A model generated the notes under the pieces. The model saw only the letters and a program-made list of their open reading frames with translations, made no database searches and was not told the origin of the DNA. DNA of 64,000 nucleotides from Pseudorasbora parva (Eukaryota; Chordata; Actinopteri; Cypriniformes; Gobionidae): positions 5,550,202-5,614,201 of the forward strand of contig NC_090178.1 of the NCBI RefSeq assembly GCF_024679245.1, read 5' to 3'. The translations under genes were made by a program, and so were the position numbers. Positions 25,900 through 38,291 of this stretch are shown here, in pieces; within the stretch, counting starts at the first letter, position 1; every line of letters starts with the position of its first letter.

Positions 25900-27065
25900 T
25901 TTAACCGAGTGAGCTGAATTAATTATCAAGCAGTATCAGTGAGTCTTTTTCTTTTGGACTGGTAAACTGATTCATCAATTCATAACTTAAACTGGTTTAT
26001 ACTAAAAAAAGGTCAATTTGTTTAACACCTTTATTAGGTATTCACTTTATACTGTTTATTTTTATTAGTTTTGTGTAAATTTGTGTTTAACAGTATGCTT
26101 AATACTGTCAATCTATTGAAACCCTTGCCTTTGTGGCAGAGAAATACAATTATATAATGATTAGATAATATTAATCAGTTAAGTATGTGCTCAAAATAAA
26201 TGAATTGCATAGTCTAATTATATCACTGAAACACTGCCCTTTAAATGTTGTCAGCTACTGTATGTAAGTAGTTTGTCCTGTAACTAGTTATATTTCTGAG
26301 AGAGTAGCGTGATTCTAGTTGAACTAATTTGATTTCTGAGTATATTGGCAACTGTTTCAGATTTGCTTCAGCATTAGATGTACATGTACATGCATGTATA
26401 AAACAAGTGTCTGTTGTTTGTGCTCTTTCTAAATTGTGAATCGACGAATGTGAAGTGAGCAAATATTTTCCTGGCTCCCGTTATGCTGCCGAGTGCATAT
26501 TAATCGGGGAAAAGAACCAGCTGTGCAATTAGAATTCAGAGAATTGTCCAAACAAACACTTTTTGACATGGCGTCTCTCGACAGCTAAGAAATATCTGCC
26601 ATAAATCACATCACTGAAAACAAACTGCCCCTTTTAATAGGCAGTTACAACCCATTCTCTGGCTCACAACATGGGCTGTTCGCCTCCATCTTTCACGTTT
26701 GGGAGATTTAGGGCTCCATACTCTGAGGTGTTGGTTTTGCAAACATCCAGGTGAGCCTGCTGTTGATCTCAAATGGTCTTCGGGGTCCTGAGGGGTCCTG
26801 AGTTTCCCAGACTGAGCGTGTCTGAAACGGTTTGTGTGAAGTGGATCCAGCAGGTCTTTTCTCTGCTGAAGGTCCCAATGGCTCATTAACACGTTTGCGA
26901 CTCGCCAGCCTAACCTGCCACATCTGATTTATTACTCAGGGTCCCTGTCCGCCTCAACCCTTGCAGTTAGATGTGATGTCCTGTTATGTGCACGAAGAAT
27001 AGATTGTTTATCCATTGATGCTACCTGGATGAGATTTTTTTTATTGTAATGCATGATCCCCGTAG
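25900..27065. other. Unassigned sequence, partly non-repetitive
   Basis: 26470-26640 carries TGCATATTAATCGGGG and GTGCAATTAGAATTC and looks non-repetitive, so it may be conserved non-coding DNA. The 26611-26892 minus-strand frame (93 codons) has no recognisable domain. Confidence 0.35.
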
Positions 27066-27122
27066 CTCTCAATGGAATAGTTAATTTAAAAATGAAAATT
27101 TGGTTGTCGTTTTTAATAAATT
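27066..27122. repeat. Left-end fragment of an AAAGGG-type fold-back repeat
   Basis: AATGGAATAGTTAATTTAAA and AAATGAAAATTTGG match the edge motif of that family. It is cut by the repeat D element that follows. Confidence 0.4.
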
Positions 27123-27624
27123 CTAGCCTAGAAATCTAGACGCACCCTAGCGGCAGCAAATCTAATCTGCCTCGAGTGTCGTCTAGCAACTCTCAATACA
27201 GTTCTGAGTTGGAAAAACCAAACTCTGGTCGGGCCAATCACATCATGTATAGAGTCGGTGGGCGGAGCTTAACATAATGACGGCAGAGTTGCGTTTGCAT
27301 GCTTCTAGTAAACACAGAAACAGGCGAACGGCGGTCTTTCGAATCAGCTCTGACCACGACTCTGGAAGACTTGGAGTTAAGCTTTTCTCTGAGAAAAGAA
27401 CAAAGAACGGCACTGAAGTCATTCTTAAGAAGTGAAGATGTGTTCTGAGTTTTGCCGACCGGATACGGCGAATGTTTAAATCCGCTTCACCTTCATTGCT
27501 CTGGTTGGTGTAGCGCTATCCTATCGCGTGCTGAGGGAGTTTGAAAGACAGCCGTTTATCCGCCCCTTGGATTGAGCTGTCAATGGTGAGTTTCCAGACC
27601 AAACATCTTGATGTGGGTCTGGCT
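27123..27624 (+). mobile_element. Repeat family D, longest copy, about 500 bp
   Basis: The left edge is TCTAGCCTAGAAATCTAGAC and the right edge AACATCTTGATGTGGGTCTG. The inverted partial copy at 17164-17452 shows it is mobile. No coding frame and no convincing inverted termini, so the class is uncertain. Confidence 0.6.
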
Positions 27625-27639
27625 TGTATATTCAAAATA

Positions 27640-27770
27640 TTTGCATGTGTGTGTGTGTGTGTCTATATATATATGGTCCCCACAATGTGATCTCAGGTTT
27701 TACTATCCTTATGGGGATAGTAAATCTATGTTGGGTCCCCACAATGTAATATAAACAAGGATACACACAC
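27640..27770. repeat. (TG)n followed by a GGTCCCCACAATGT repeat pair
   Basis: GGTCCCCACAATGT occurs at about 27676 and again at about 27735, around TTACTATCC and its complement GGATAGTAAA, beside (TG)n and (TA)n tracts. It is a recurrent fish simple-repeat-associated motif; GTGGGGACTC at 44015 may be related. Confidence 0.4.
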
Positions 27771-27807
27771 AAACACACTTTATACTTTTCTGAATGTCCC
27801 TACTGTC

Positions 27808-29145
27808 TTAAAGGGTCATGAAACCCCCCTGCTGCAGCGGTGTTTTTTCACACCTTCGATTTGAAAAAGCTTGTTAAAAGGGGAGTGGTCGACTGTGAAA
27901 AGGTGGGATGGTATTGTGTGGAAAGAGGGAATGGTTTGCATAAATAGGGGAGTGTCAGTAGGTGCATTAAGATTAGTGATTACAGTGGTTCTGAGACATG
28001 TTCTTGGCTCACGTTGGCATTGTTTACCACAGTGAGATTAAATGAGGGATGAGTACAGCGAATGAGAGAGCTATGAGTGGCGTGCAGCAGAGATCGCAAA
28101 TCATTCAGCTCTTCAAAGTTCAAACCAGCATAATTCAGTGAGAAATGAAAATAAATGTTATTCTGCATGACGAAATATTTTGCAAACGTGATAAAACTAT
28201 ATTTGTCCAAATATGCACGCTGTTTGGCAAGATGAACAACGCGCCGACGTGATAAGAGAACGTGAACCACCCAACATGCGATGTGATAGAGATGTGTAAT
28301 TATAGATCGGGGTAAAAGCGAAGAGGTTTGAGGCTTCATAGTCTCGACCGCGCATCTGAAGCACAGAGCGACGCGCGCTGGGTTGCCGTGACGATCCGCG
28401 CTGTCTATCACTCGGCAGCTAAATCTATATTTGTCCAAATATGCAGCACACTGTTTCACTAAGAGCCCGAACACGTGCGGTTTAGTGCATGGCTGTGACG
28501 ACAAATAAAACGGAGAGGACGTGGCTTTTGTTCATTAGCCTACAGATTACAGATTGGTTATTTTGCACTCCTGACATAGATAGTCAACGCTTGCAGGTTC
28601 GGCGTGCGATTCCTCAGGTGAATTTTACTTTACCGAGCCTTTGTGGCAAAGGCTTCCACAGACGGCGCCGGTTACAGCTCGCTCGGCGCCCTTTACGTTA
28701 CTTCGTATCAGCACAACGCCTAGCTTTCCTCCGTGACTTTTCCGCACGCTGCTTCCAAAACTTCCCCACCATATCTCTACAATAATGATGGGAGACGAGC
28801 CAGACAGAAGTGTCTGTCTCATGCATATTAACTAAATTATCTTGTATGCATACTACAGCGCAGGGATTGGACTGAATGAGCTTTATGTCATGAATATATA
28901 TGGAGAATCGCTCGGAGCGGTCGACGTCAGCATGTGCCCAGCAGCCCATACTTGGGCCGAAAAGGCCGTGCCGACGTCAGCATTTGTGACGTTGCTCCGA
29001 CTAAACTTTTCAAACCGGAAGACAGAAATCGCTCTGAAAAATGCAAAAATAACTATTTTCACACATGAATACCATTAATGAGTACCCTTAGTGTTTTCAA
29101 TGATGTGCAGCCTATACATATCTGTTTACATCACAAAAATGAGAT
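27808..29145. mobile_element. TTAA-edged DNA-transposon-like repeat, about 1.3 kb
   Basis: The left edge is TTAAAGGGTCATGAAACCCC. The right part ends in GATGTGCAGCCTATACATAT followed by ATCACAAAAATGAGAT, but its terminal inverted repeat is decayed. Overlapping open frames (174 codons at 27980-28504 minus, 98 at 28489 plus) show no domain. It resembles an abundant cyprinid non-autonomous element. The right boundary is approximate. Confidence 0.5.
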
Positions 29146-30220
29146 TTGTGTTGAACAGTTTCTTTCCCCATCGTTTCATTAGTTGGTCTCCTGTTGTGGC
29201 CCTGAGGTCTTTAGGCAGCATTAGTTTGGCCGGGCCACTTCCTTCAATCACTGGCCCATGGAGCCTTAAGCATAATGGACTATCAGAGGAATTTGTGATG
29301 CTGGTTTTGTGGTGGGCTTTGTTTCTCTTCAGATTAGCCTCCTCCATAATAGGCAGCTGTTGCCTTGGGGCTCCAGGTAATCCTGAAGGTAAATCGCTTC
29401 CCAGACCAAATCACTCTGGTGGTCTGCGTCTGAAATTACTTGTGGTCTCTAGACTGGGGGTCAGCTGCGATTTGGACCAGACACGATCCAACACGATCCC
29501 GGTGGAGTGTGACCTGCGAACGCTGGGTAATTGTGACAGCGGGAGAGAAGCGCCTGCAATGACAAAGGATAATGCGGCGTGAGGCGTTCGCCCACAGACT
29601 CGTTATTGTTCTGATGAGAATCTGTCAGTGTGTTTTGTATGGATGCCACTGTTCGCCTCACAATGCTGTTTTCAGGCTTAGTTTAACATTTCACATTGAA
29701 AACGTGTGCATTCATAAGGGATGTTTTGCAAATAAGCTAATAGCCCATTGTGTTTCTTTGCTGTTGTTAAAGGGATGCTTTAGAAAGTCATTGTTTTGTG
29801 CCCTTGAACGAAGCTAATTGTGAGCAAAAACAGTGGTTTAGCAATTCCCGCTAGAGCCTTTTCAGCATGTCACACGGGTGCACTCGTAACATTTATTTAC
29901 TGAATGTTTAGGGGCTTGAATTCTACCTGATAGTTTCTTGCAGGGAAACAGCTGAATTTTTTGTTGCTGCTCATAGAAAATCCATTTCTACTGCAGAACA
30001 TTTATGCATCACCTTGTCGGCCATATATCACATAGGAAGAGGCTGTTAGTGAGGAATAGGTCGGCCAAAAGTGCAAATTCTTTCATTATTTACATTCACA
30101 TATATTTATCTCTAGAAAACAAAAAAGACAAATCTTTACTCCTACTCAGCTCTTTTGAATGCAAGAACCAAAAAGGACGAGAAAATGCATAAAAGCATAA
30201 TAAAGTCTCAACTTGGTCTC
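29146..30220. other. Unassigned, apparently non-repetitive sequence
   Basis: The plus-strand frame at 29091-29582 (163 codons) is the second longest in the window but starts inside the preceding repeat and has no recognisable domain. 29240-29400 looks complex and may be conserved non-coding DNA. Confidence 0.35.
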
Positions 30221-31854
30221 ACAGATTTCCGTGAAATGAACACGGACCCTTAACTCAAAAATCTGTGGTAGTTTCACGGAATCACCAAAAATTCGTTGAT
30301 GGTTTCATGGAAGTGATGCCTATGTAAGTCAATGACAGTCAGCATCTGTGGTCCACACACGGATTCCCAACACACATTTAATTATTTGCATTTGTAAAAG
30401 TAGACATGGTTTTATGAATATTTATAGCCTACTTTTATATTTCGGAGCAACTAACTCCACTCCTACCCTAAACCTACCCACTCTCAACAATATAAAACAC
30501 ATAACAGGCAAATAAATGTACAGTCACGGTTATTTATTGCAAAAATGGACCAGAAACAGTATATAAGTATTAACTCATGTTGTATTCCAAGTATTCTGAA
30601 GTCATACGATATCTTCATGTAGTTGATCTTAATGTTTTAATCATTGAAATGATGATTGCGCTCCACACACGCACTCCATTCATATTTCTCATGATTCAAA
30701 TGATACAAACGTCAGCATGAGGCGATCGGTCACGAGACACACGAGAGCCAATGGCATTTTACATTAAAAGCTGACGTAATGACACAATTAGTCACACGAC
30801 ATACAACAGCCAGTGCTGTCAAAGCTGACGTTACACGCTTCTTCCGGCGGCAATATTTGAAATGTATTAATATTCGGCAGATGGACTTCCGCTTTTGGGG
30901 ATCTTCTTCACAGAAATCAATCGTTTGGTAGTTTCTGAATAAATTGTGCCTGCAGTATCTGTGTATCTGCCTGTTATATCCTGTTTTTTTTATAATACAC
31001 AAATGGGTAGGTTTAGGGAAGGGATTCAGTTAAAGGGATTCTTCACTGCCTTTTCATATTAAACTATGTTATTCCCTTAACTTAAACGAGTTGATAGATA
31101 CCTCTCTCGTCTCAGTGTGTGCTCTTAATCTCTCTGACACGCAGTGACGATCTGATAGCATTTAGCTTAGCCCACTAAGCAGTAAAAAGTCCCGGCCGAA
31201 ACATCTTTCCTCACACCTCCCCCTCCCTCTCTTATTTCTGTCAATAGGGAGATGTGAGGGAAGATGTTTCGGCCGGGACTTTTTACTGCGCCGAGCCAAA
31301 GTACTCTCAGAAGTGCTATTCCGCCATACATTATAGTTCTCCTTTTTAATCCGATTAGAAACGCGCCACGTTTTATTTTGTCACCATACTTGATCGTTCA
31401 ACTATTCGTGTAACTGTATTTAAATAGGGGAAACGTGGAGGTGTTTGGTACTTCTAACTTGATCTCTGTTTGGTTCCATAGTGAATGAACTGGGCTTAGT
31501 GGGCTAAGCTAAATACTATCAGATCGTCACCGCGCGTCAGAGAGGTGTGTATCAACTCGTTTTAGTTAAGGGAATAACATAGTTTAATATGAAAAAGCGG
31601 TGAAGTAACCCTTTAAGTGTTCAAAACGTGTCTGAATAAAAAGAAAAATAAATGTAAATAAATTATGCTGACTGAATCAAACTGACGAATATAAGGTTTT
31701 GGAACAGGGAATCTGTGTGTGGACCACAGATGCTGACTGTCATTGACTTACATAGGCATCACTTCCATGAACCCATCAACGAATTTTCGGCGGTTCCGTG
31801 AAACTATCACAGATTTTTGAGTTAAGGGTCTGTGTTCATTTCACGGAAATCTGT
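30221..31854. mobile_element. Long inverted-repeat element with a nested insertion
   Basis: The left end ACAGATTTCCGTGAAATGAA is mirrored at the right by TTCATTTCACGGAAATCTGT. The arms stay paired for about 150 bp, for example CAGTCAGCATCTGTGGTCCA against TGGACCACAGATGCTGACTG. A separate TTAA-edged element sits inside at 31030-31616, so the element before insertion was about 1.05 kb. No coding frame. Confidence 0.8.
31030..31616. mobile_element. TTAA-edged fold-back element, family T (copy 1), nested
   Basis: TTAA at 31030-31033 and 31613-31616 borders inverted ends AAAGGGATTCTTCACTGCC and the complement of AAAGGGTTACTTCACCGC. The arms (for example TTAACTTAAACGAGTTGATA and GATAGCATTTAGCTTAGCCC) pair along about 140 bp. 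The copy at 50269-51611 is closely related. At about 31119-31136 it preserves the uninterrupted site hit by another transposon in that copy. Confidence 0.8.
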
Positions 31855-32154
31855 TGCAACGGTTGCAACATCCATATGATTTGTATGCTATGTTCCAAGT
31901 CTTCTAGGGTAATTTAAGTGAATAATGACTTTCTTTTTCAGTCTTTTATATGATGGCTAAAGACTACTTGCTGTGCGTTTTAGTCCTTTTTGGAGCTTGA
32001 CAAACTTTAAGGAAAAGTGCTGAGTGAAGAGTATCATTTGCTTTCCACAAAACATTTGGAGCAACATAAAGGCAAACACTGCATAAATACTCTGTAATTT
32101 GAAAAGTGCAAAATAACGGAATAAATCCCACCCAGTGTTATTATTAAAATACTA
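31855..32154. other. Unassigned sequence
   Basis: Starts with TTGCAACGGTTGCAAC, a small palindrome beside the previous element, and includes a fold-back remnant motif near 31885-31905. Nothing else is recognised. Confidence 0.35.
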
Positions 32155-32400
32155 TTAAAGGGGTCCTATTATGCTTTTTCACTTTTTCAATTTAGTTAGT
32201 GTGTAATGTTGCTGTTTGAGCATAAAACAGATCTGCAAGGTTACAAAGCTCAAAGTCCACACCAAAGGGAGATATTTTATGTAACAGAATCCACTTTTTA
32301 AGAACTACAATGAATGACTCGTTTGGACTATAACACGTTTTTTTTCGTTTTTTTCTCAGATCTTATTAAATCTGTGGGCCCTATTTACGATCTGAGCACA
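32155..32400. mobile_element. Left-end fragment of a TTAA-edged DNA transposon
   Basis: TTAAAGGGGTCCTATTATGC opens a segment with GTAATGTTGCTGTTTGAGCA that I recognise as the start of an abundant cyprinid element. The right end is not present nearby. Confidence 0.5.
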
Positions 32401-32985
32401 TGGTCTAAAACGTACTTCGGAAACGTTTCCGAATCTAATTTTTGCTATAGTTTAACAACGGGAAAAATGGTTGGCATGATCTAAAAGGGTTGTACCTAAT
32501 GTCTTAATGAGTAAGGGGTGTGTTTTGGGTGTAATGTGCAATAGTATGTACAAGTCCCCCCTCAATTAGAAATGGCCAAGTTGTCCCCCCAGTATTTGAA
32601 ATTCTTTCAGTGCCCTGCTGCACTTCATTGCGCAGCGCTCTGCATGTTAGGTGACAAAAAGGTTTAAAAGTTAAATTTTAGTCTGGTTTGTCAGTAGTCT
32701 TAACAGCGCTCATCAATCTCAAAATGATTAAGATGGCCAATCAAATCAAAGTGATATCGCTTAATGCCGTTGCGGAGAGAGACTATTCTTTCCGGTGAAA
32801 TCACAAAACTAAATGCACGCAAAGTATCCCTGCTCTGAATATACAGTCACTGATGAACATCTTTGATTTTAATTTTGATTTCTACCACCAGGCCACTTGG
32901 GAATTCAAAAGTCAATAGTGGATGTATTTATTCACTAATGCGAATCTCAGAACTAATAATATTTGATGCAAATGAATGCTAATAT
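32401..32985. other. Unassigned sequence
   Basis: AT-rich intron-like DNA with no exon or repeat termini recognised. Confidence 0.35.
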
Positions 32986-34194
32986 TAGCCCCGTTTCCAC
33001 CACAGGAACTTTACCCAGGAACTAGGAACTTTGGGTGGTACTTCGTGTGTTTAGACCGCAGGAACCAGGGTATAAATGAAGTTCCGGGTAAATATTTCCC
33101 CCTCCAAACGGCCCTGCTCGCGAGGTAGTACTTTTTCAAAGTTCAGGAACTTTCGAGGGCGGGACTTGGGCGCTGAACATGCTGATTGGTTGAGCTCAGG
33201 CAGCATTTTAGTTCAACCGGCATTTTTAAAAGTCTTTTGCGAGGTTCGTTCTGCGTTCAGTAAATATCAGTCTTGCTCTCTGTCTGGTGGCGTGCGGTCG
33301 TCTCAGCCATCTCACGTTCAATGTCCGTAATAGCTGATAATAATATACATTGTCATTTTAAATCTAGCTTTACAAGCTTTCTGAATATGCTGCAGCTGCA
33401 TGCTGCTGAATCTGCATATTAGTGCTCTTTAATGTCGTTGTTAATTACCTCTTTAGTAAACCTATACATAACCAGCAAAAGCAGCACAGCTTGAATCTCT
33501 TCCATACTCGTTATTTATTTTTTTTCACCATGTAAACGACCTGACCGATTACTTTTAAGTGTGTGTCCTTACATGACGTGACGGCGTGCGCCGCGCTCAT
33601 GTTGACAAGAGAGGAAAGTACATTTTTCTGAGGGGTAAACTTTTTATTTCGTAAGTTATGAAGATAATGTTGGAGTAATGACACAGCGTATATTGCCCCA
33701 GGCAGTTTTTACTTTAACTGCGCCTGACAGAAGATTTTTTTTTCTGAGATGATTATTACACTTTACAACAAATAGTTATAAATAATACTGTATTAGTCCT
33801 GGTGGCCGTTAAGAGTTGCTATGGCTACAGTTAACACACTCCAGCTGCTGGAGAAAACAGCGTTGACATTTTTGGTGCGGCAGACAAACTGCATGTGACA
33901 AAATGATTGCGATTGAAAGTCATCACATGTAAACACCAGATCGGTTTAGATAACGTCTCATGTAAACAGTTCACTAAATCTTTCAGTCGGTACACTTAAA
34001 AATTATTACTGTCCTTCACTGATTTGGAGGAACAGTCGCGCGCAGTCTTACATCACCGGACTAATCTGCCTAATCTTCTCGGAACTTTATCGCGGTCGAA
34101 ACGCAGACAGCTGCAGATCTGGGGGGGAGAAAAGTTCCTGTAAAAAAGTTCCTGGTACAAATTGTTCCGGGTAATTTTGGTGGAAACGGGGCTA
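32986..34194. mobile_element. Inverted-repeat DNA transposon, TAGCCCCGTTTCCACC ends, 1.2 kb
   Basis: TAGCCCCGTTTCCACCA at the left is mirrored by TGGTGGAAACGGGGCTA at the right. The subterminal sequence is rich in GGAACTTT and AAGTTCCTG motifs on both sides. The 84-codon frame at 33076 in the left third has no recognised domain. TA is at both edges but lies within the repeat, so the target duplication cannot be read. Confidence 0.75.
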
Positions 34195-37138
34195 TTGATT
34201 GCAAATAGTCCTAAAAGATTATCTCCCAAATAAAATTAGACCTAGAATTTCGTTGACTGCTCTGTTTCTTTATGCTTTATAAAAATAAAATAAAAAATTC
34301 TATAAATAGTAAATAATGGTGCATATTCTTTTGTTTTGGTGAAGTATTGTTTAGTACTTGTTCTCTAGTCAAAAAAGAAAAAGAAAAAAAAAGAACCACA
34401 AATCCTTCGTATTTGTACATTGTGGGCTGAAATGAATTCTTTAGACAGTTCTGAGTCACGATTGAGTTTGGTAGCTACTCATTTTGCCCTTAACCACCGT
34501 ATTTTTGTCTCCACTTTTCCTGTCCTCTTGTCCTCTTGTGCTCCTTAATCTGCGTTTTTCACTTTTTTCCACTGCAGCTGCTCGCAATCATGACCAACTC
34601 AGACCCTTCATCAGTTGACTTCCTCCTCATCCATCAACCTCATGCTTTATGTGTTAGTTTGATAATTGCCTCAAATTACTTCTCTATCAAGAGTCTGAGT
34701 TCCATTACGTACTGAGACCAATTCTTTGGTTATTTTAGTGACACTGAGCATTTTTAGAGCAGGAAGCTTAGTGGGTTTTGCATAGTTGCTGCTATTGATT
34801 AAAAATCAGCCTGGTGAGGGCTTTTGCTGTGCCGGTTGATGCAGATTCACTGCTGTTATTGGGCCACAACGGGACACAAAATATAACAATTGACTCCCAA
34901 GCTGACTAACAATTATCCACCACTCCAAGTTGGCAAGACTAGTTCATGTTAGTACTAAACGCTTAAAGAAAACTTTGGTGTATTTGAAATGCATGAGGCA
35001 TGAATCGCTTCTGAATGCCTCCACAAAGGTGAGTCACAGTTGCCTGATGGCTATTTAACTATAAAGGAAGCACTTTTCAGGTTTTCCAAGTATAGCTTAA
35101 GGGAATAAAAATTGTTCAGGTAGTTCAAAGAGTTTATATGGCCCATGAAATTGTTAGGCGAACGTAGTTCCTTTTATTGTCTTAATGTATTTCCGGTTGA
35201 ACCAGGCAAGACAAACAGTATCAAATTGCTTGTCCATTTTTCTAAATATTTTAGAGTCCTATAGTTTGCATCACAGCCATGAACAATGATTTGAAACTTG
35301 TCATTGGTAGTCATAGGGTAGGAACATTCTCATTTTAGAGAGCATTTGATTGGACGTACATTAGTTTACACCCATGAGCACAAGATGATGTCATCAATAT
35401 TTGTGGTGCATTTTTCTGGTAAAGAAAGACTGCATTTGATATGTCTCCCAACGCTGCTGTAGTTGCCTTAATTCATTTTATTGGCTGAATGACTTGTAAA
35501 TATGACTTGAAGTGAACAAAAAAACTTCAACTTTCTTTTTTTTTCTGTTTTCTTAATTCCCTTTTTAAAGTGTGGGTTTGATTCACAGGAACAGTGGCAA
35601 ACATGCAGGTTGTATATGCATATAGTCTGTGATTGCAATGTACGTTGTTTTAGATAAAAATGACTGTCAGATGATTAAAAATGTAAAAATATACATTAGC
35701 ATATGTCGCTGTTGGGTGGAAACCTTGTATCTCCCTACTGTCATTTTTATTTTCATAAATCATAAATCGTTGCTTATTGGTCATACTTTAGGTCATTGTT
35801 CATATCTGTCTGAGGGTTTTGCTAATATTTAACAATTCAAATGTATTTAAAAAGTGCTTGAGTCTATATGGGCCAGATTTACTAACAGACAGCACAGACC
35901 CTTTGGTGTTAAAAACTATTGTCAGGATTTAATAAAATTAGAACTGAAAAGGCATAGATAAGGTTATTTTGCAGCTGACCTTATTGTATATGCATTTGTA
36001 TGAGTTTCTTTTTCAGACACAAAAAATAATGGGAGGAGAGTATTTAAACGAATCATGCAAGGTCAACAAATAGTTAATTTACTGGTGTCTGTGCCTTATT
36101 TATCTGTTTTCATTTGATTTAAATGAAAAAGTATATTTTTGAAATGCACAGATATATCGGCCTATAATATCAATTATTTTCACTATCGACCATTGGCTGG
36201 TTGATTAAAAACAGCCGATGATCAGGGCTGAATATATCCTGTCAATCAAATGGAGGCGGAAAAGTGAAGAAAATGTCTTGTGTTGAATTTATGGATAGTT
36301 AACGTGACAATAAAGCATAAACAGTTCAGAAATAGCAATGTTAAAGCAGGCTCTCGTTGACCTTATGAATCACTCGTAGTTTAAGCCAGGGTTGCCAGGT
36401 CCACGGTTTTTTTTTCTCTAAATCAAACTTAATTTGTAACACTTCTCATCCAATAATCTCGAAGACCTTTGTGTTTATGTCTGATAAGAAACAAAGTTGC
36501 AGCTTTCAATTTCTGTCCATTTAATCATGAAATTCAAACAACAAATGGCATTTGGAAGCTCTTAAATGGGACGTGACAGATCACTGTCAGATCACAAGCG
36601 TCAGCGTAAGTCTTTTCTTCCACTGTAATACAAGTATATGTTGAAAAAGAGGCATGAATATCAGAAGAAATGTTGAAAGATACAGTACAACTTATTGAAA
36701 TGCCATCATCTCATAATCACTTTATCAGTGTTTCAACTGCGGAAAGATGGAAATGATCAAAGCGTCACTTAATGTTGCATTACCTCAGGAAAGTTATCCA
36801 GTGTTCACATGTTAGCCATAACGAGAGATACAAGATAATGAGGGAAGCTTTTAATTATATATGCATGCTTTTCAGTATTTATAAAAACTACCTCATGCAA
36901 CAGAGTTGTATACAAACATTTTTATTTATATTTGAGTGTAATTATTATCTAAACATAAATAGCAGTTGAATAAAATATCTATCTTGTTAATTTTAACCTC
37001 TAGCATTATAGTAATGTACCAGGTGAGACGGTTCCTTGTATAGTTTGCAGCATTATTTGGGAGAATTTTTCTTCCTTTGAGAAAATCAAACTAATTCTAA
37101 TAAAATTTTGTATTGGTGCATCTAGTATATGCATCTAG

Positions 37139-37141
<3 letters not shown>
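34195..37141. other. Unassigned, intron-like sequence
   Basis: AT-rich, about 2.9 kb without a clear repeat. GCCAGGGTTGCCAGGTCCAC at 36383 resembles the end of the GTTGCCAAG repeat at 57243. Short frames at 34277, 35629 and 36772 have no domains. Confidence 0.4.

Positions 37142-37189
<48 letters not shown>
37142..37189. repeat. (TA)n microsatellite
   Basis: About 24 units, 37 bp from the next transposon. Confidence 0.95.
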
Positions 37190-37194
<5 letters not shown>

Positions 37195-37226
37195 ACGCAA
37201 AGCTTCCGTGAAGAAAAACATGCTTT

Positions 37227-38224
37227 AAAGCTCCACTGTGTGATATTTTCCCCCATCTAGCGGTGTAAAGGTATATGACCATCCAGTGAATATTAGTTTC
37301 TGTTCCTCTCAATCGTGATTCCGTTTTAACTCCTACGGTGGCCCATTTAGTCCAAGATTAACATGGCAATCCCCCTCTTCACATTCAACACGGTGTCATG
37401 ACAAATCCTGTCCCGCTGTGAAATCGTGTCCACTAGTAGCGGTTTTAAATGCCTGATCAAAAGTTGTTATACATGGTTCTGGACAAGCAATTGTTTAAAA
37501 ATAAACTATGAATTAATTGACACACTAAGTACACACATACACACGCAAAACATTTATTTGAAATATGTAATTGATTGCTATGGGAGCAAAAACATGTTCT
37601 GAATTATTTCAACTGATAAACTAAGTACCAATACAAAATCATGACATAGTAATGTACCTATAATGTAAATAATAAAGAATACAAAAAACAGCAATATACA
37701 GAACCAGTGCACGAAATAAATAGATTATATAAAAGATATGCTTGTATATATCTTATATACTTACATATGCACTTATAGCTTCAGTTATATACTACTAGTA
37801 TATGAAACATATGATTTGTAAGACATTAAAGACTATTTTAACACAATTTAAACAGCAAAAATCAAAACGCGATTTTGTAAGAATTGTAATCAGGCTCTGA
37901 ACAGATTACCCATTAAAAGTTCGTTCCGCCAATAGAATCGCTCTGGGGTCCTAAAAGCGGACACAATTTCACAGGGGGACAGGATTTGTGAAAGGCGAAG
38001 CTTGAATTTACGGGTATGTCCCTCTTTGGCTAATGTACTTTCAAGATGGAGGAGCAACATGGCGCCCGGCATTCGAACCCCTCACCCGTATGTATTTTCA
38101 ATGGCATATTATAAACTTACGAGAATACTTTATTACTTGAAAGAAGTAAATATACATTAATGAGCACATATATTTTTAAGTGTTTTAGGTAAGAATAAAC
38201 TAAAAAGTTACACAGTGTAGCTTT
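37227..38224 (-). mobile_element. Inverted-repeat element, family C (copy 2), with nested insertion
   Basis: It is the reverse of 9017-9448: it begins AAAGCTCCACTGTGTGATAT, includes CTTTGGCTAATGTACTTTC and ends TTACACAGTGTAGCTTT. The two halves are separated by a 589-bp insert at 37401-37989. Compared with copy 1, about 14 bp of target is missing at the insertion point. Confidence 0.75.
37401..37989. mobile_element. Nested inverted-repeat element, ACAAATCCTGTCCC ends
   Basis: ACAAATCCTGTCCCGCTGTG and the complement of ACAAATCCTGTCCCCCTGTG form about 31-bp inverted termini with two mismatches. The AT-rich interior has no coding frame. It interrupts the family C element. Confidence 0.75.
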
Positions 38225-38291
38225 GAGCTTTTATCTATTGTTGAAAAGTTTTTTTTATTTTATTTTTTTACCATATGTTGAAATTAATGCT

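Noticed and set aside
25238..25929. Several Thr-His and Cys-Val open frames on both strands
   Set aside because: They are produced by (CA)n/(TG)n repeats. The same applies to 43720-44049 and 53430-53816.
27980..28504. 174-codon minus-strand frame
   Set aside because: Lies inside a repeated element, and the peptide shows no known domain or transposase motif.
29091..29582. 163-codon plus-strand frame
   Set aside because: No recognised domain, begins inside a repeat, no splice or promoter support. It is kept only as unassigned sequence.
30221..31854. Considered as an LTR retrotransposon because of similar ends
   Set aside because: The ends are inverted, not direct, and no primer-binding site or gag/pol sequence is present.
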